A stretch of DNA of 64,000 nt from Sphingopyxis sp. HIX. Its GTDB lineage: Bacteria > Pseudomonadota > Alphaproteobacteria > Sphingomonadales > Sphingomonadaceae. The stretch spans positions 1-64,000 of the forward strand of contig NZ_LNSB01000017.1 in assembly GCF_001468285.1 (NCBI RefSeq). The letters run 5' to 3'. Below, piece after piece: positions 25,386 through 35,319 of this stretch. A program made the translations under genes and the position numbers. Numbering within the stretch: position 1 is the stretch's first letter; the number at the start of each line of letters is the position of its first letter. The notes under the pieces are model-generated. The model searched no databases, was not told the DNA's origin, and was given only the letters and a program-made list of their open reading frames with translations.

Positions 25386-27746
25386 ATGGCGGCGCGCGCG
25401 CATCTCCTCCCCGCGCTGCTCGCCGCGGCGCTTGCGCTGAGCGGCACCGCCCACGCCCAGCGCGTCATCGTCAACCCCTCGTTCGAATCGAACGATCCGC
25501 AGGGGCCCGGCGCCGCGAACTACGAGATTTACGCGAACGGATCGGTCGCCGGCTGGGATTCGGCATCGGGCGAGATTGAATTGTGGGATACGAATTTCAA
25601 CGGCGTGCCCGCCTATGACGGGTCGGTCTTCGCCGAGATGAACGCCAATGTCCCCGGCGCCTTCTACCAGAATATCTGCATGGTGAACGGCGAGTCGATC
25701 GGCTGGACCTTCGCGCACCGCGCGCGCTCGGGCGGCCCCGCGACGCAGACGGCGCGCTTCCAGATCGCGAACAGCAGCGGCACCCAGCTCCAGTTGCTCG
25801 CGACGCAGGCGTCGACCACCGCGAACCAGGTCTGGAACGTCAACACCGGCAGTGCGACCTACACCGGCGCCTCGGGCGTCCAGCGCGTCCAGTTCATCAC
25901 CACCGACGCCGGCAGCTACGGCAATTTCCTCGACGACATCCGCATCACGCTCAACCCCTTCGTCGAGCTGTCGGCGGCGACCGGATCGGGGGTCGAATCG
26001 ATCGCCTCGGCGAACATCCCCGCGCTCCGCGTCAGCGGTACGCTCTTCTCGGCGCGCACCGTCAACGTCAGCATCACCGGCGGCACCGCAGTGCGCGGCA
26101 CCGACTATACGACCCCGAACGGCGCGGCGAGCTTCACCGTCACCATCCCCGCGGGCACCTATCAGAACACCACCGTGCCGCTCGGCATCGCGGTGATCGA
26201 CGACACCGCGACCGAAAGCAGCGAGACGATCCAGATCGCGCTGTCGACCGGCACCGGCTACACCGTGTCGAGCACGTCGAGCTGCGGCGGCACCCCGATC
26301 ACCGCCGCGACCTATACGATCACCGACAATGACTCGCCCGTGGTGCTGACCAAGGCGTGGACGAACGGCATCGCGAACGACGCGGTGAGCCTGGCGATCA
26401 GCGGCGGGCTCGTCCCCACGGCGGGCAGCTCGACCGTCGGCGGCACGACGACCAACGCCACCGCCGTCGCGGTCGCCGGATCGACGCTGACATTGACCGA
26501 GGCCTTCACGACGGGCGCGGCGGCCAATTACACCAGCAGCCTCGAATGCCGCCGCAACAGCGATAACGCCGTCGTCGCGACCGCGGGCACAGGGCTCAGC
26601 CGCACCGTGACGATGCCCAGCGGCACCTCGCTCACCTGCACCTGGACCAACGCCCGCAAGTCGGCGACGCTCGTGGTGCGCAAGACCTGGGTCAACGCGC
26701 TCACCACCAACGCCGTCACCGTCACGACCACCGGCCTCGTCAACAACGCCAGCCTCGCGTCGGTCGCGAACAGCGCGAACGAGACCGACACCAACGCCGC
26801 GGTCACCGTCTACGCCGCCGAGGCCGCGACGCTCGCCGAGACCTTCACCGCGGGCAGTGGCGCCAACTATACGCAGGCGCTCGCCTGCACCGGCAACGCC
26901 ACCGCGCTCGCCGGCGCGGTGCTGACGGTGAACCCCGCCGACACCGCGATTGTCTGCACCTTCACCAACAGCCGCATCGTCCAGCAGCTCCGCCTCGCCA
27001 AGGCGTGGAGCGGTGCCACGACCGGCCACTCCGCCAGCGCGACCACCACCGGCGGCACCGCCAACCCTAGTTTCAGCTCGACCGCGCCGACCGCGACCAC
27101 CGGCAGCTATGTCAACGTCCGCGCGGGCGACGTCGTCACCCTGCCCGCCGAGACCTGGGGCGGCGGCGCGGTCGCGGCGCTCTACAACGTGACCGTCGAA
27201 TGCAGCGGCGGCAGCCCGCTCGCGAGCGGCGCCACCGGGCGCACGCTGACGATCCAGGGCAGCAGCACCGCGACGACCTGCACCTACACCAACGCCTATG
27301 TCCTGCCGCTGACGATCGCCAAGAGTTCGGCCGCGTACAGCGACCCGCAGAACGGCACCACCAACCCCAAGCTGATCCCGGGCGGCTTCGCCACCTACAG
27401 CCTGACCGTTACCGCCCCCGCGGGCACGCAGGCGACCAGCAACAGCGTCATCGTCACCGACGCGCTGCCCGCGAACCTCGCGCTCTTCGTCGGCACCTAC
27501 GCCCCCGGCCCGGGCCCGCTCGCCTTCGCCGCCGGATCGAGCGGCCTCACCTACAGCTTCACCAGCCTGTCGAACGCGTCGGACGACCTCAGCTTCTCGA
27601 ACAACAATGGCGCCAGCTTCACCTACACCCCGGTCGCCAATGCCGACGGCGTCGACCCCAATGTCACGCATATCCGCATCAACCCCAAGGGCAGCATGGC
27701 GCCCGGATCGAGCTTCACGATCAACCTTCGCGCGATGGTCGAATAG
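25386..27746 (+). CDS. Secreted repeat protein with Calx-beta-like domain, Cys-paired repeats and DUF11-like C-terminus
   Basis: 786 residues with a signal peptide ending GTAHAQ. The mature N-terminus (RVIVNPSFESNDPQGPGAAN) looks like a carbohydrate-binding-type sandwich. A Calx-beta-like region follows at about 195-320 (TGGTAVRGTDYTTPNGAASF, TVPLGIAVIDDTATESSETI). Three tandem repeats of about 90-105 residues follow, each opening with a K-x-W motif and ending CTWTN, CTFTN or CTYTN, with a second Cys upstream. The C-terminus shares SDPxNGTTNPKxIPG with the upstream protein. It is coupled to that gene. Likely a cell-surface or matrix protein; no function can be named. Confidence 0.78.
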   Translation: MAARAHLLPALLAAALALSGTAHAQRVIVNPSFESNDPQGPGAANYEIYANGSVAGWDSASGEIELWDTNFNGVPAYDGSVFAEMNANVPGAFYQNICMVNGESIGWTFAHRARSGGPATQTARFQIANSSGTQLQLLATQASTTANQVWNVNTGSATYTGASGVQRVQFITTDAGSYGNFLDDIRITLNPFVELSAATGSGVESIASANIPALRVSGTLFSARTVNVSITGGTAVRGTDYTTPNGAASFTVTIPAGTYQNTTVPLGIAVIDDTATESSETIQIALSTGTGYTVSSTSSCGGTPITAATYTITDNDSPVVLTKAWTNGIANDAVSLAISGGLVPTAGSSTVGGTTTNATAVAVAGSTLTLTEAFTTGAAANYTSSLECRRNSDNAVVATAGTGLSRTVTMPSGTSLTCTWTNARKSATLVVRKTWVNALTTNAVTVTTTGLVNNASLASVANSANETDTNAAVTVYAAEAATLAETFTAGSGANYTQALACTGNATALAGAVLTVNPADTAIVCTFTNSRIVQQLRLAKAWSGATTGHSASATTTGGTANPSFSSTAPTATTGSYVNVRAGDVVTLPAETWGGGAVAALYNVTVECSGGSPLASGATGRTLTIQGSSTATTCTYTNAYVLPLTIAKSSAAYSDPQNGTTNPKLIPGGFATYSLTVTAPAGTQATSNSVIVTDALPANLALFVGTYAPGPGPLAFAAGSSGLTYSFTSLSNASDDLSFSNNNGASFTYTPVANADGVDPNVTHIRINPKGSMAPGSSFTINLRAMVE

Positions 27747-27799
27747 GGGTTCGAATAGGCCCGATTGCATTCTGTACCGGATAGTCTAGATGGCGCGCT

Positions 27800-29173
27800 A
27801 TGAGCACGCGCACCGCTTCGGACAGCAACGATCCCATCGTCGAAAACCGCGACCAGCTCGCGGCCCCCATGATCAAGGGCGAGAAGCCCAAGGACCGCTG
27901 GCGCATCGGCACCGAGCACGAAAAATTCGTCTATCGCACGGCCGACCACCGCGCGCCCTCCTACGACGAACCCGGCGGCATCCACGACCTGCTGATGGCG
28001 CTCACCCGCTTCGGCTGGGAACCGGTGATCGAGGGCGGCAAGGTGATCGCGCTCGCGGGCAGCGACGGCACCGTCAGCCTCGAACCCGCCGGCCAGCTCG
28101 AACTCTCGGGCGCGCCGCTCGAAAATCTCCACCAGACCTGCGCCGAAACCGGGCGGCACCTCAAGCAGGTCAAGGAAGTCGGCGCCGAACTCGGGCTCGG
28201 GTTCCTCGGGGTCGGAATGTGGCCCGACAAGACCCGCGCCGAGCTGCCGATCATGCCCAAGGGCCGCTACAAGATCATGCTCGAACATATGCCGCGCGTC
28301 GGCACCATGGGGCTCGACATGATGCTGCGCACCTGCACCATCCAGACCAACCTCGACTATTCGTCCGAGGCCGACATGGTGCAGAAGTTCCGCGTTTCGC
28401 TCGCGCTCCAGCCGCTCGCGACCGCGCTCTTCGCTTCGTCGCCCTTCACCGAGGGCAAGCCCAATGGTTTTATGTCGTACCGCAGCCATATCTGGACCGA
28501 CACCGACCCCGCGCGCACCGGCATGCTGCCCTTCGTCTTCGAAAAGGGTTTCGGCTACGAGCGCTATGTCGACTACATGCTCGACGTGCCGATGTATTTC
28601 GTCTTCCGCGACGGCCAATATATCGACGCCGCGGGCCTCAGCTTCCGCGACTTCATGAAGGGCGAACTCTCGGTCCTGCCCGGTGAACTGCCGCGGCTCA
28701 GCGACTGGAACGACCATCTCTCGACCGCCTTCCCCGAGGTGCGCCTCAAGAGCTTCCTCGAAATGCGCGGTGCCGACGGCGGGCCGTGGAACCGCATCTG
28801 CGCGCTCCCCGCGCTCTGGGTCGGGCTGCTCTACGACCAGGGCGCGCTCGACGCCGCCTGGGACCTCGTCAAGGGCTGGAGCATCGAAGAGCAACAGGCG
28901 CTGCGCGACGCAGTCCCCAGCGAAGGCCTCGACGCCCCCGCGCCCGGCGGCGGCACCGTCGGCCAGCTCGCGCACCGCGTTCTCGATATCGCGGCGCAGG
29001 GTCTCGCGGCGCGCGGCGAGGTCAATTCGATGGGCGACAACGAGGTCGGCTTCCTCGAGCCGCTGCGCCGCATCGCCAAGAGCGGCAAGTCGCCCGCGCA
29101 CGACCTGCTCGACCGCTACGAGGGACCGTGGCACCACGACCTCTCGAAAATCTACGACGAACTGAGCTTCTAG
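27800..29173 (+). CDS. gshA: Glutamate--cysteine ligase (alphaproteobacterial/plant type)
   Basis: 457 residues of the class-III ligase family: RWRIGTEHEKFVYR, EPAGQLELSGAPL, PKGRYKIMLEHMPRVG and LRTCTIQTNLDYSSEADM are hallmark segments. It makes gamma-glutamylcysteine, the first step of glutathione synthesis. Two cysteines of the plant enzyme's redox control are not assessed. A weak promoter (TTGCAT 27765, TAGATG 27787) may lie in the 53-base gap after the secreted repeat protein. The convergent neighbour is a gamma-glutamyltransferase, 6 bases away, which degrades the same product. Confidence 0.95.
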   Translation: MSTRTASDSNDPIVENRDQLAAPMIKGEKPKDRWRIGTEHEKFVYRTADHRAPSYDEPGGIHDLLMALTRFGWEPVIEGGKVIALAGSDGTVSLEPAGQLELSGAPLENLHQTCAETGRHLKQVKEVGAELGLGFLGVGMWPDKTRAELPIMPKGRYKIMLEHMPRVGTMGLDMMLRTCTIQTNLDYSSEADMVQKFRVSLALQPLATALFASSPFTEGKPNGFMSYRSHIWTDTDPARTGMLPFVFEKGFGYERYVDYMLDVPMYFVFRDGQYIDAAGLSFRDFMKGELSVLPGELPRLSDWNDHLSTAFPEVRLKSFLEMRGADGGPWNRICALPALWVGLLYDQGALDAAWDLVKGWSIEEQQALRDAVPSEGLDAPAPGGGTVGQLAHRVLDIAAQGLAARGEVNSMGDNEVGFLEPLRRIAKSGKSPAHDLLDRYEGPWHHDLSKIYDELSF

Positions 29174-29179
29174 CCCCGC

Positions 29180-31021
29180 TCAATACGCCAGCGCGCAGCC
29201 GTCGGCGCGCATTTCGCTCGCCGCGGCATAGACGCGCGTGTCGCCGTCGACGCGATGCTCGACGCACTGGTAGCGCCCGAACCCGCCGTCGGACTCGCCG
29301 AGCGTCCAGCCGATGTCGGCGAGCCGCCGGCGCGTCGCGTCCGGAACCCCGCTTTCGAGCCGCAGCACGCCGTCGGGGCCCAGACCCGGCGAATCCTCGC
29401 CCATCGTCTCCGACGACCCCTCATGATGCCAGCGCGGCGAATCCCCCGCTGCCTGGATTTCCAGCCCGTAATCGAGGCGATTGATCATGATCTGCGCCTG
29501 CCCCTGCGGCTGCATGTCGCCCCCCATCACGCCGAAGCTCATCCACGGCACATCGCCGCGCGCCGCGAAGCCCGGGATGATCGTCTGGAACGGCCTTTTG
29601 CCGGGCGCATAGATATTGGGGTGTCCGTCAGCCAAGCTGAACAATTGCCCGCGATCCTGGAACATGAAGCCCAGCCCGTCGGCGACCAGCCCCGACCCCA
29701 TGCCGCGGAAGTTCGACTGGATCATCGACACCATCATGCCGTCCTTGTCGGCGCAGCTGAAATAGGTGGTGTCGCCGCGGCTCGGCGCCTGCCCCGGATG
29801 CACCGGCGACAGCAAGCGGTCGGGGCGGATCAGTTTCGCGCGCTCGGCGGCATAATCCTTCGAGATCAGCCACTCGACCGGCACCTTGGCGAAATGCGGA
29901 TCGGCATAATAACGCGCGCGATCCTCATAGGCGAGGCGCTTGGCCTCGGCCTGCAGATGGATCGACAGCGCCGACTGGAACCCCGCCCCCTTCAGGTCGA
30001 AGTTCTCCAGGATATTGAGCATCTGCAAAGTCGCAATGCCCTGCGTGTTCGCGCCGAGCGCATAGACGTCCGTGCCGCGATAGCCGGTCTTGTGCGGCGC
30101 TATCCATTCGGACCTGTGCGCCTTGAGATCCTCGTAGCGCAGCCAGCCGCCGATCCGCTTGAAATAGGCGTCGATCGTGCGCGCGATCTCGCCCTCGTAA
30201 AAGGCGTCGCGCCCGCCTTCGGCGATCAGGCGAAAGGTGCGCGCGAGGTCGGGATTGCGGAAGACCTGTCCCGCCGCGGGACCCTGGCCGTCGTTCAGGC
30301 CATAGGTTTGCAGCGCGTTGTCGATCTCCTCGATCCCGCGCCCCGGCTGGCGGAACCCCGCGAGACTGCGGCGGATATAGTAAGCGATCATGTCGGGGAC
30401 CGGCGCCCCCGCCTCGGCATGCGCGATGACGGGTTCGAACAGCTCCTTCCACGGCAGCTTGCCGTAGCGCTGATGCATCGTCCACCAGCCGTCGATCGCG
30501 CCCGGCACCGATACGCTGATCGCACCATAGGCGGGCAGCGTGCCGCCCTTGGCCCGGCTGCGCACCGTCGCGAGGTCGAGCCCGCGCGGGCTCTTGCCCG
30601 ATCCCGCGAGGCCAGCGAGCTTCTTCGCCTTCGGGTCCCAGATCATCGCATAGACGTCGCCGCCGATGCCGTTCGCGGTCGGCTCGAGCAGCCCCAGGCA
30701 CGCATTGATCGCAATGGCCGCGTCGACTGCGGATCCGCCGCGCTTCAGCATCTCGATTCCCGCCAGCGTCGCCAGCGGATGCGCGGTGCCCGCCGCGCCG
30801 TTGAGGCCATAGACCGCGGTGCGCGAGGCAAAGCTCGCCCCGACCGGCCGGTCGCCGCCGCCGACATCGGGCCGCAAGAAGCGGTCTTCGCCGGCTTCCC
30901 AGCCGGACGGCCCCGCGCCGCCGGGCTCGGCCGCGGCCTTCGGCCGGGCGGTCTGGGCGGCAAGCGTCGACGGCAGAAGCGCCGCGGCCGGAGCGGCGGC
31001 CAGCAGGGTACGGCGGTGCAT
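29180..31021 (-). CDS. ggt: Gamma-glutamyltransferase
   Basis: 613 residues. ATG 31021 is preferred over 31030 because GAGGG lies 9 bases before it. The twin-arginine-like signal is MHRRTLLAAAPAAALLPSTL. The autocleavage and nucleophile threonine is T418 in GDTTYFSCADKDG, followed by the small subunit with GSGLVADGLGFMFQDR and VMGGDMQPQGQ. It cleaves glutathione and other gamma-glutamyl compounds in the periplasm. It lies tail to tail with gshA and diverges from the TonB receptor across 237 bases in which I see no clear site. Confidence 0.94.
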   Translation of the reverse strand: MHRRTLLAAAPAAALLPSTLAAQTARPKAAAEPGGAGPSGWEAGEDRFLRPDVGGGDRPVGASFASRTAVYGLNGAAGTAHPLATLAGIEMLKRGGSAVDAAIAINACLGLLEPTANGIGGDVYAMIWDPKAKKLAGLAGSGKSPRGLDLATVRSRAKGGTLPAYGAISVSVPGAIDGWWTMHQRYGKLPWKELFEPVIAHAEAGAPVPDMIAYYIRRSLAGFRQPGRGIEEIDNALQTYGLNDGQGPAAGQVFRNPDLARTFRLIAEGGRDAFYEGEIARTIDAYFKRIGGWLRYEDLKAHRSEWIAPHKTGYRGTDVYALGANTQGIATLQMLNILENFDLKGAGFQSALSIHLQAEAKRLAYEDRARYYADPHFAKVPVEWLISKDYAAERAKLIRPDRLLSPVHPGQAPSRGDTTYFSCADKDGMMVSMIQSNFRGMGSGLVADGLGFMFQDRGQLFSLADGHPNIYAPGKRPFQTIIPGFAARGDVPWMSFGVMGGDMQPQGQAQIMINRLDYGLEIQAAGDSPRWHHEGSSETMGEDSPGLGPDGVLRLESGVPDATRRRLADIGWTLGESDGGFGRYQCVEHRVDGDTRVYAAASEMRADGCALAY

Positions 31022-31258
31022 GGATGTCATCCCTCAAAGCGCCGCTTCTGCGGCAAGCGCCGGCGGGGCGCAACCATGATGCATCGCCGACGCGGCGCCC
31101 GCCCGCGCGCCCGCAAAAAAGTGAAGCAAAAGCGCAACAGTGCCGACACGAACGTCAGCCGGGCGTCGTTCCACGATTGATTGCGCGCGCGTGCGGAGTC
31201 AAAGGGCGGCTGGTTCCACCGCTCTCCCATTCTCCACTCTGTTTCAGGAAGCTTGCCC

Positions 31259-33523
31259 ATGCGCCACTTTCCTTCCGCTACCGCTATAGCATTCGTACTT
31301 GCCGCCACCGGCTTTGCCGCGCCCGCCTTTGCGCAGGATAGCGCGCCCGTCGTCGAGGACGACAGCGGCCTCACCGACATCATCGTCACCGCGCAGCGCC
31401 GCGAGGAAAGCCTGCAGGACGTCCCCGTCGCGGTCTCGGTGCTGTCGGGCGACACGCTCGGCGCGATCACCTCGACCGGCTCGGACATCCGCGCGCTCGC
31501 CGGCCGCGTGCCCAGCCTCAACATCGAGAGCTCCTACGGCCGCTCCTTCCCGCGCTTCTACATCCGCGGCCTCGGCAACACCGATTTCGACCTCAACGCC
31601 TCGCAGCCGGTCAGCCTCGTCTATGACGACGTCGTGCTCGAAAACCCGATCCTGAAGGGCTTCCCGATCTTCGACCTCGACCGCGTCGAAGTGCTGCGCG
31701 GGCCGCAGGGCACTTTGTTCGGCCGCAACACCCCCGCGGGCATCGTCAAGTTCGACACCGTCAAGCCCGGCGAGACCGGCGGCTATGCCAAGGTCAGCTA
31801 CGGCCGTTACGGCACCAGCCAGGTCGAGGTCGCGGCGGGCGCCGCCGACGACAATGGCTTCTCGGTCCGCCTGTCGACCCTGTTCCAGCACCGCAATGAC
31901 TGGGTCGACAATGTCGCGACCCCGGCGAAGAAGGACCTCGGCGGTTACGACGACATCGCCGCGCGCCTCCAGCTGCAATATGAGAGCGGCCCCTTCACCG
32001 CGCGCGCGGTCGGCCAGGTCCGCGTCTACGACGGCTCGGCGATCATCTTCCGCGCCAACACCCAGCTTCCGGGCAGCAACGACCTCGTCGGCCTCGGCGG
32101 CGCAGGCACCGAATTCGAGCGCGACAAGGTCTACCAGGACGGCATCAACTTCCAGAAGCTTAACACCTATAACGCCGGGCTGAACCTCGAATATGATTTC
32201 GGGCCGGTGACGCTCTACTCGATCACCTCCTACTGGAACGGCAATTTCAAGAGCCGCGGCGACATCGACGGCGGCTTCGGCGCGGTGTTCCTGCCGGTGT
32301 CGGGCCCCGGCCTGATCCCCTTCCAGGCGCAGAGCCAGGACAATGTCCCCAGCCTCGACCAGTTCACGCAGGAAATCCGTATCGCGTCGAACAATTCGAC
32401 CGGCCTCGGCTACCAGTTCGGCGTCTTCTATTTCGACGAAGGCCTCGACATCACCAGCTTCGAATTCGGCGGCCCGACCGACGCCACCCCGTCGGCGATC
32501 GCGGTGCAGCGCCAGGACAGCGAAGCCTACGGCATCTTCGGCTCGGTCAATTACGCGTTCGACAATGGGCTGAAGCTGCAGGCCGGCGCGCGCTACAACC
32601 ATGACACGCGCGATTTCGTCGCCGCGCGTCCGGTCGAGACGCGCCCGCCCTTCGTCGTGAGCCCGAACACCCCGGTCCCGCCGCAGGCGGCCACCGTCAA
32701 GGGCAAGCTCCTCACCTGGGACGCCAGCGCCACCTATGAGGCGTCGGACGCGGTGACGATCTACGCCCGCGTCGCGCGCGGCTATCGCGCGCCGTCGGTG
32801 CAGGGCCGCCTGACCTTCTCGCGCGTGATCTCGACCGCCGACCAGGAAGAGACGATGTCGTACGAGGCGGGCATCAAGACCGCCTTCCTGGACGACAAGG
32901 TCCGCTTCAACCTGACCGGCTATTATTTCGACACCAAGGACCTGCAGCTGACCGCGGTCGGCGGCACGGCCAACGTCGCGAGCCTGCTCAACGTCGATGC
33001 CAAGGGTCACGGCGTCGAGGCCGAACTGCAGGCGGCGCCCGCCACCGGGCTGACCTTCTCGGTCGGCGGCGCGTGGAACGTCGCGAAGATCGACGACGCC
33101 AACGCCTTCGTCGCGGGCTGCGGCTCGGCGACGCCGTGCACCGTGCTCGACCCGCAGCGCCCGGGCAGTCCCGGCATCTTCTCGATCGACGGCAACCAGC
33201 TGCCGCAGTCGCCGAAGTGGACGGTGAACTGGACCGCGGGTTACGAAATCCCGGTCGGCGACGGCGCGGTCTATGCCTTCACCGACTGGTATTACCGCTC
33301 GAAGGTGCAGTTCTTCCTCTATCGCTCGGTCGAATTCTCGGACGACAAGCTGCTCGAGGGCGGGCTGCGCGTCGGTTACAAGACCGACCGCTTCGACGTC
33401 GCAGCCTTCGTGCGCAACATCACCGGCGACAAGTCGGTGACCGGCGGCATCGATTTCAACAACCTCACCAGCTACGTCAACGAACCCCGCATCTGGGGCG
33501 CCGAAGCAAGCGTGAAGTTCTGA
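31259..33523 (+). CDS. TonB-dependent receptor
   Basis: 754 residues. Signal peptide (MRHFPSATAIAFVLAATGFA), a TonB-box-like DIIVTAQRREES at the mature N-terminus, a plug domain (PVAVSVLSGDTL, RFYIRGLGNTDFDLNASQ, VEVLRGPQGTLFGRN) and a 22-strand-type barrel ending WGAEASVKF with C-terminal aromatic Phe. The family imports iron chelates, vitamins or oligosaccharides; plug and barrel resemble the large sphingomonad TonB receptors of unknown substrate. The AGGAAG ribosome site precedes ATG 31259. There is no substrate-specific neighbour, so the ligand is unknown. Confidence 0.93.
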   Translation: MRHFPSATAIAFVLAATGFAAPAFAQDSAPVVEDDSGLTDIIVTAQRREESLQDVPVAVSVLSGDTLGAITSTGSDIRALAGRVPSLNIESSYGRSFPRFYIRGLGNTDFDLNASQPVSLVYDDVVLENPILKGFPIFDLDRVEVLRGPQGTLFGRNTPAGIVKFDTVKPGETGGYAKVSYGRYGTSQVEVAAGAADDNGFSVRLSTLFQHRNDWVDNVATPAKKDLGGYDDIAARLQLQYESGPFTARAVGQVRVYDGSAIIFRANTQLPGSNDLVGLGGAGTEFERDKVYQDGINFQKLNTYNAGLNLEYDFGPVTLYSITSYWNGNFKSRGDIDGGFGAVFLPVSGPGLIPFQAQSQDNVPSLDQFTQEIRIASNNSTGLGYQFGVFYFDEGLDITSFEFGGPTDATPSAIAVQRQDSEAYGIFGSVNYAFDNGLKLQAGARYNHDTRDFVAARPVETRPPFVVSPNTPVPPQAATVKGKLLTWDASATYEASDAVTIYARVARGYRAPSVQGRLTFSRVISTADQEETMSYEAGIKTAFLDDKVRFNLTGYYFDTKDLQLTAVGGTANVASLLNVDAKGHGVEAELQAAPATGLTFSVGGAWNVAKIDDANAFVAGCGSATPCTVLDPQRPGSPGIFSIDGNQLPQSPKWTVNWTAGYEIPVGDGAVYAFTDWYYRSKVQFFLYRSVEFSDDKLLEGGLRVGYKTDRFDVAAFVRNITGDKSVTGGIDFNNLTSYVNEPRIWGAEASVKF

Positions 33524-33528
33524 TCTTG

Positions 33529-33680
33529 CCCTCTCCCCTTCAGGGGAGAGGATAGCGCAGCTCGCTCCGGCAGGAGCTAGCGAAGCTTGGAGAGGGGGAT
33601 GCTGCGGCGCCCCCTCTCAACTGCGGCTAGCCGGACGAGCCGGCAAGCCTCCGTATCTCTCCCCTGAAGGGGAGAGAGCG
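33529..33680. repeat. CTCTCCCC-type palindromic element, copy 1
   Basis: About 150 bp between two convergent stops. The ends are exact 20-bp inverted copies, 33531-33550 and 33657-33676, and each is itself a hairpin (CTCTCCCCTTCAGGGGAGAG). A GGAGAGGGGGATG / CCCCCTCTC pair lies inside. Related to 55113-55257. It may act as a bidirectional terminator. Confidence 0.8.
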
Positions 33681-33684
33681 GGAA

Positions 33685-35082
33685 CTAAGCCACCGGCCCG
33701 ATGCGCTCGTCGGGCTCCAGCCGGATCAACGGCCGCTTGCGCCCGCTCAGCTTGGCAAAGAAGCGCGGCACCGGCGCATTTTCCTGCGCCCAGTTCCAAT
33801 AGGCCTGATAGGCGGGGTCGGCGAGGAGATGCTTCTCCTCGGTCTTGGCGCGCCAGTAATAGACCCCGCTGACCAACCCCAGCAGCACCGTGTTGCGCAG
33901 CCCCTCGATCCAGCCGCCGCTGGTCGCGAGAAAGGGCATCGCGCCGATCCACCAGCTCAAATTCTTCGAGAGATACGCCGGGTGGCGCGTATATTTATAC
34001 GGCCCGTGGGTCAGCACGCCGCGGTGCGTCAGGTTCGAGAAGCGGATGCCGAAGGCCATCGTCGCCCAGCTGTAGATCGCGGTCAGCGACACCAGCGCGA
34101 TCGCCCAGACGATCATGATGCTGTCGTGCCCCTCGAGCCAATAGCCCCAGTCCGAGCCGTTCACCTGATAGTCGAGCGGCCCGCCGTTCATCAGGATGAA
34201 GGGCGGGTAGCAGACCAGCGCCGCGACCCATGCCATGCCATAGGGGTTGGCGGTGCGGATGTGCGAATCGAGCGGCTTCAGCGTCAATATATAGCCGACG
34301 GTCGCGATATGGACGTCGACAAGGTAGAGAAGGTTGATCGCCCAGAGGCCGGTCATATAGGGATTGGCGAGCACCTCGCTCATCGACACCGTCACCAGCG
34401 CCGAAAAATTGCCCGGCACGATCGAGAGCATGAAGGCGGTGAAGAAGCCCTTGACCGCCCAGGCGCGGAAATGATGGCCGATCGCGCGGCCGTCGACCGG
34501 CTGGCCGGGCGCAACGAGCCAGCGCCCGAACTGCCAGCAGCCGTCGCGCGGCTCGGTCATGCGGCGGTCGAGCCAGAGCATGTAGGGCACCGAGATCAGC
34601 AGCAGCCAGGGCGCGACGCGCTCGAGCAAATCCATCGAAAAGGCGTAATTGCCCTCCCAATAATAGCGCATCAGCGCATAGGTCGCCGCGATCATCCCCC
34701 AGGTCGTCCAGAGCCCGGCGAGCTTGGTCAGGCTGATGTCGATCGTCTCGCGCCACGGGCGGCGCAGCGACCAGTCGATCCCGGTCGAGGGATTGCGGTG
34801 CACCTTGTCGACGAACACCGACCACAAGACCATCGGAATCGCGCAGGCGAGCACGCTCGCGATCGCCGAATTGGGCCCGCTCAAGGGGCCATGATTGCCC
34901 CAGTCGATCCCGAGGAAACCCGCGATCTGGGGCGCGGTGCGCGCGATCAGCAGATAGGAGAAGAGCCCGATCAGCCCGACGATGCCGACCCCGGCGCTGA
35001 CCGCCGAGCGCGGCCGCACGGCCAATTTCGCCGGGGTTTCCGCGGCTGGCTCGGCGCCCGCGGGCACCGTCATTTTGGGCAT
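33685..35082 (-). CDS. Multi-spanning membrane protein with ICMT/phospholipid methyltransferase-like C-terminus
   Basis: 465 residues with about ten hydrophobic segments. The C-terminal part THGPYKYTRHPAYLSKNLSWW followed by YYWRAKTEEKHLL and PAYQAYW matches the SAM-binding signature of isoprenylcysteine carboxyl methyltransferase (ICMT) and bacterial phospholipid/NnrU-like methyltransferases. The N-terminal two thirds is an unassigned membrane domain, making it larger than usual for the family (about 200 residues). ATG 35082 is favoured by GGGAGG 10 bases upstream; GTG 35091 is possible. The substrate is unknown, perhaps a lipid or isoprenoid. Confidence 0.72.
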   Translation of the reverse strand: MPKMTVPAGAEPAAETPAKLAVRPRSAVSAGVGIVGLIGLFSYLLIARTAPQIAGFLGIDWGNHGPLSGPNSAIASVLACAIPMVLWSVFVDKVHRNPSTGIDWSLRRPWRETIDISLTKLAGLWTTWGMIAATYALMRYYWEGNYAFSMDLLERVAPWLLLISVPYMLWLDRRMTEPRDGCWQFGRWLVAPGQPVDGRAIGHHFRAWAVKGFFTAFMLSIVPGNFSALVTVSMSEVLANPYMTGLWAINLLYLVDVHIATVGYILTLKPLDSHIRTANPYGMAWVAALVCYPPFILMNGGPLDYQVNGSDWGYWLEGHDSIMIVWAIALVSLTAIYSWATMAFGIRFSNLTHRGVLTHGPYKYTRHPAYLSKNLSWWIGAMPFLATSGGWIEGLRNTVLLGLVSGVYYWRAKTEEKHLLADPAYQAYWNWAQENAPVPRFFAKLSGRKRPLIRLEPDERIGPVA

Positions 35083-35219
35083 GTGAGTCACGCCTCCCGC
35101 CTAGCCAAAAATGGTAAGCAAGCCGTCAATATTACCGCATGATTCGCAGCGAAATCGCCCCAAAATGGCAGCGTTGCACGGCTTTGACACCGTTCACCGC
35201 ATCCCCCTTTCGACTCGGC

Positions 35220-35251
35220 GCGAGTCGCCTTCGGGGGATTCGCGAGTCGCC
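35220..35251. repeat. 10-bp direct repeat upstream of the M23/bactofilin operon
   Basis: GCGAGTCGCC occurs at 35220-35229 and 35242-35251, 22 bases apart, about two helical turns. GACTC/GAGTC half-sites around them form small inverted repeats as well. It lies 70-100 bases before the TTG start, where an activator or repressor could bind. The remaining part of the 35083-35319 gap has a TTGACA at 35184 without a convincing -10. Confidence 0.35.
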
Positions 35252-35319
35252 CGGACTCCTGATAAGGCGCGCATCATTCGGGGCGGAGGGCTCCAATAAT
35301 AACAAGATGGGGTCGCCAC

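Noticed and set aside
25377..27770. Minus-strand open frame of nearly 800 codons opposite the second DUF11-type gene
   Set aside because: Gly/Arg/Val-rich low-complexity translation with no start signal. The plus frame has a signal peptide and repeats.
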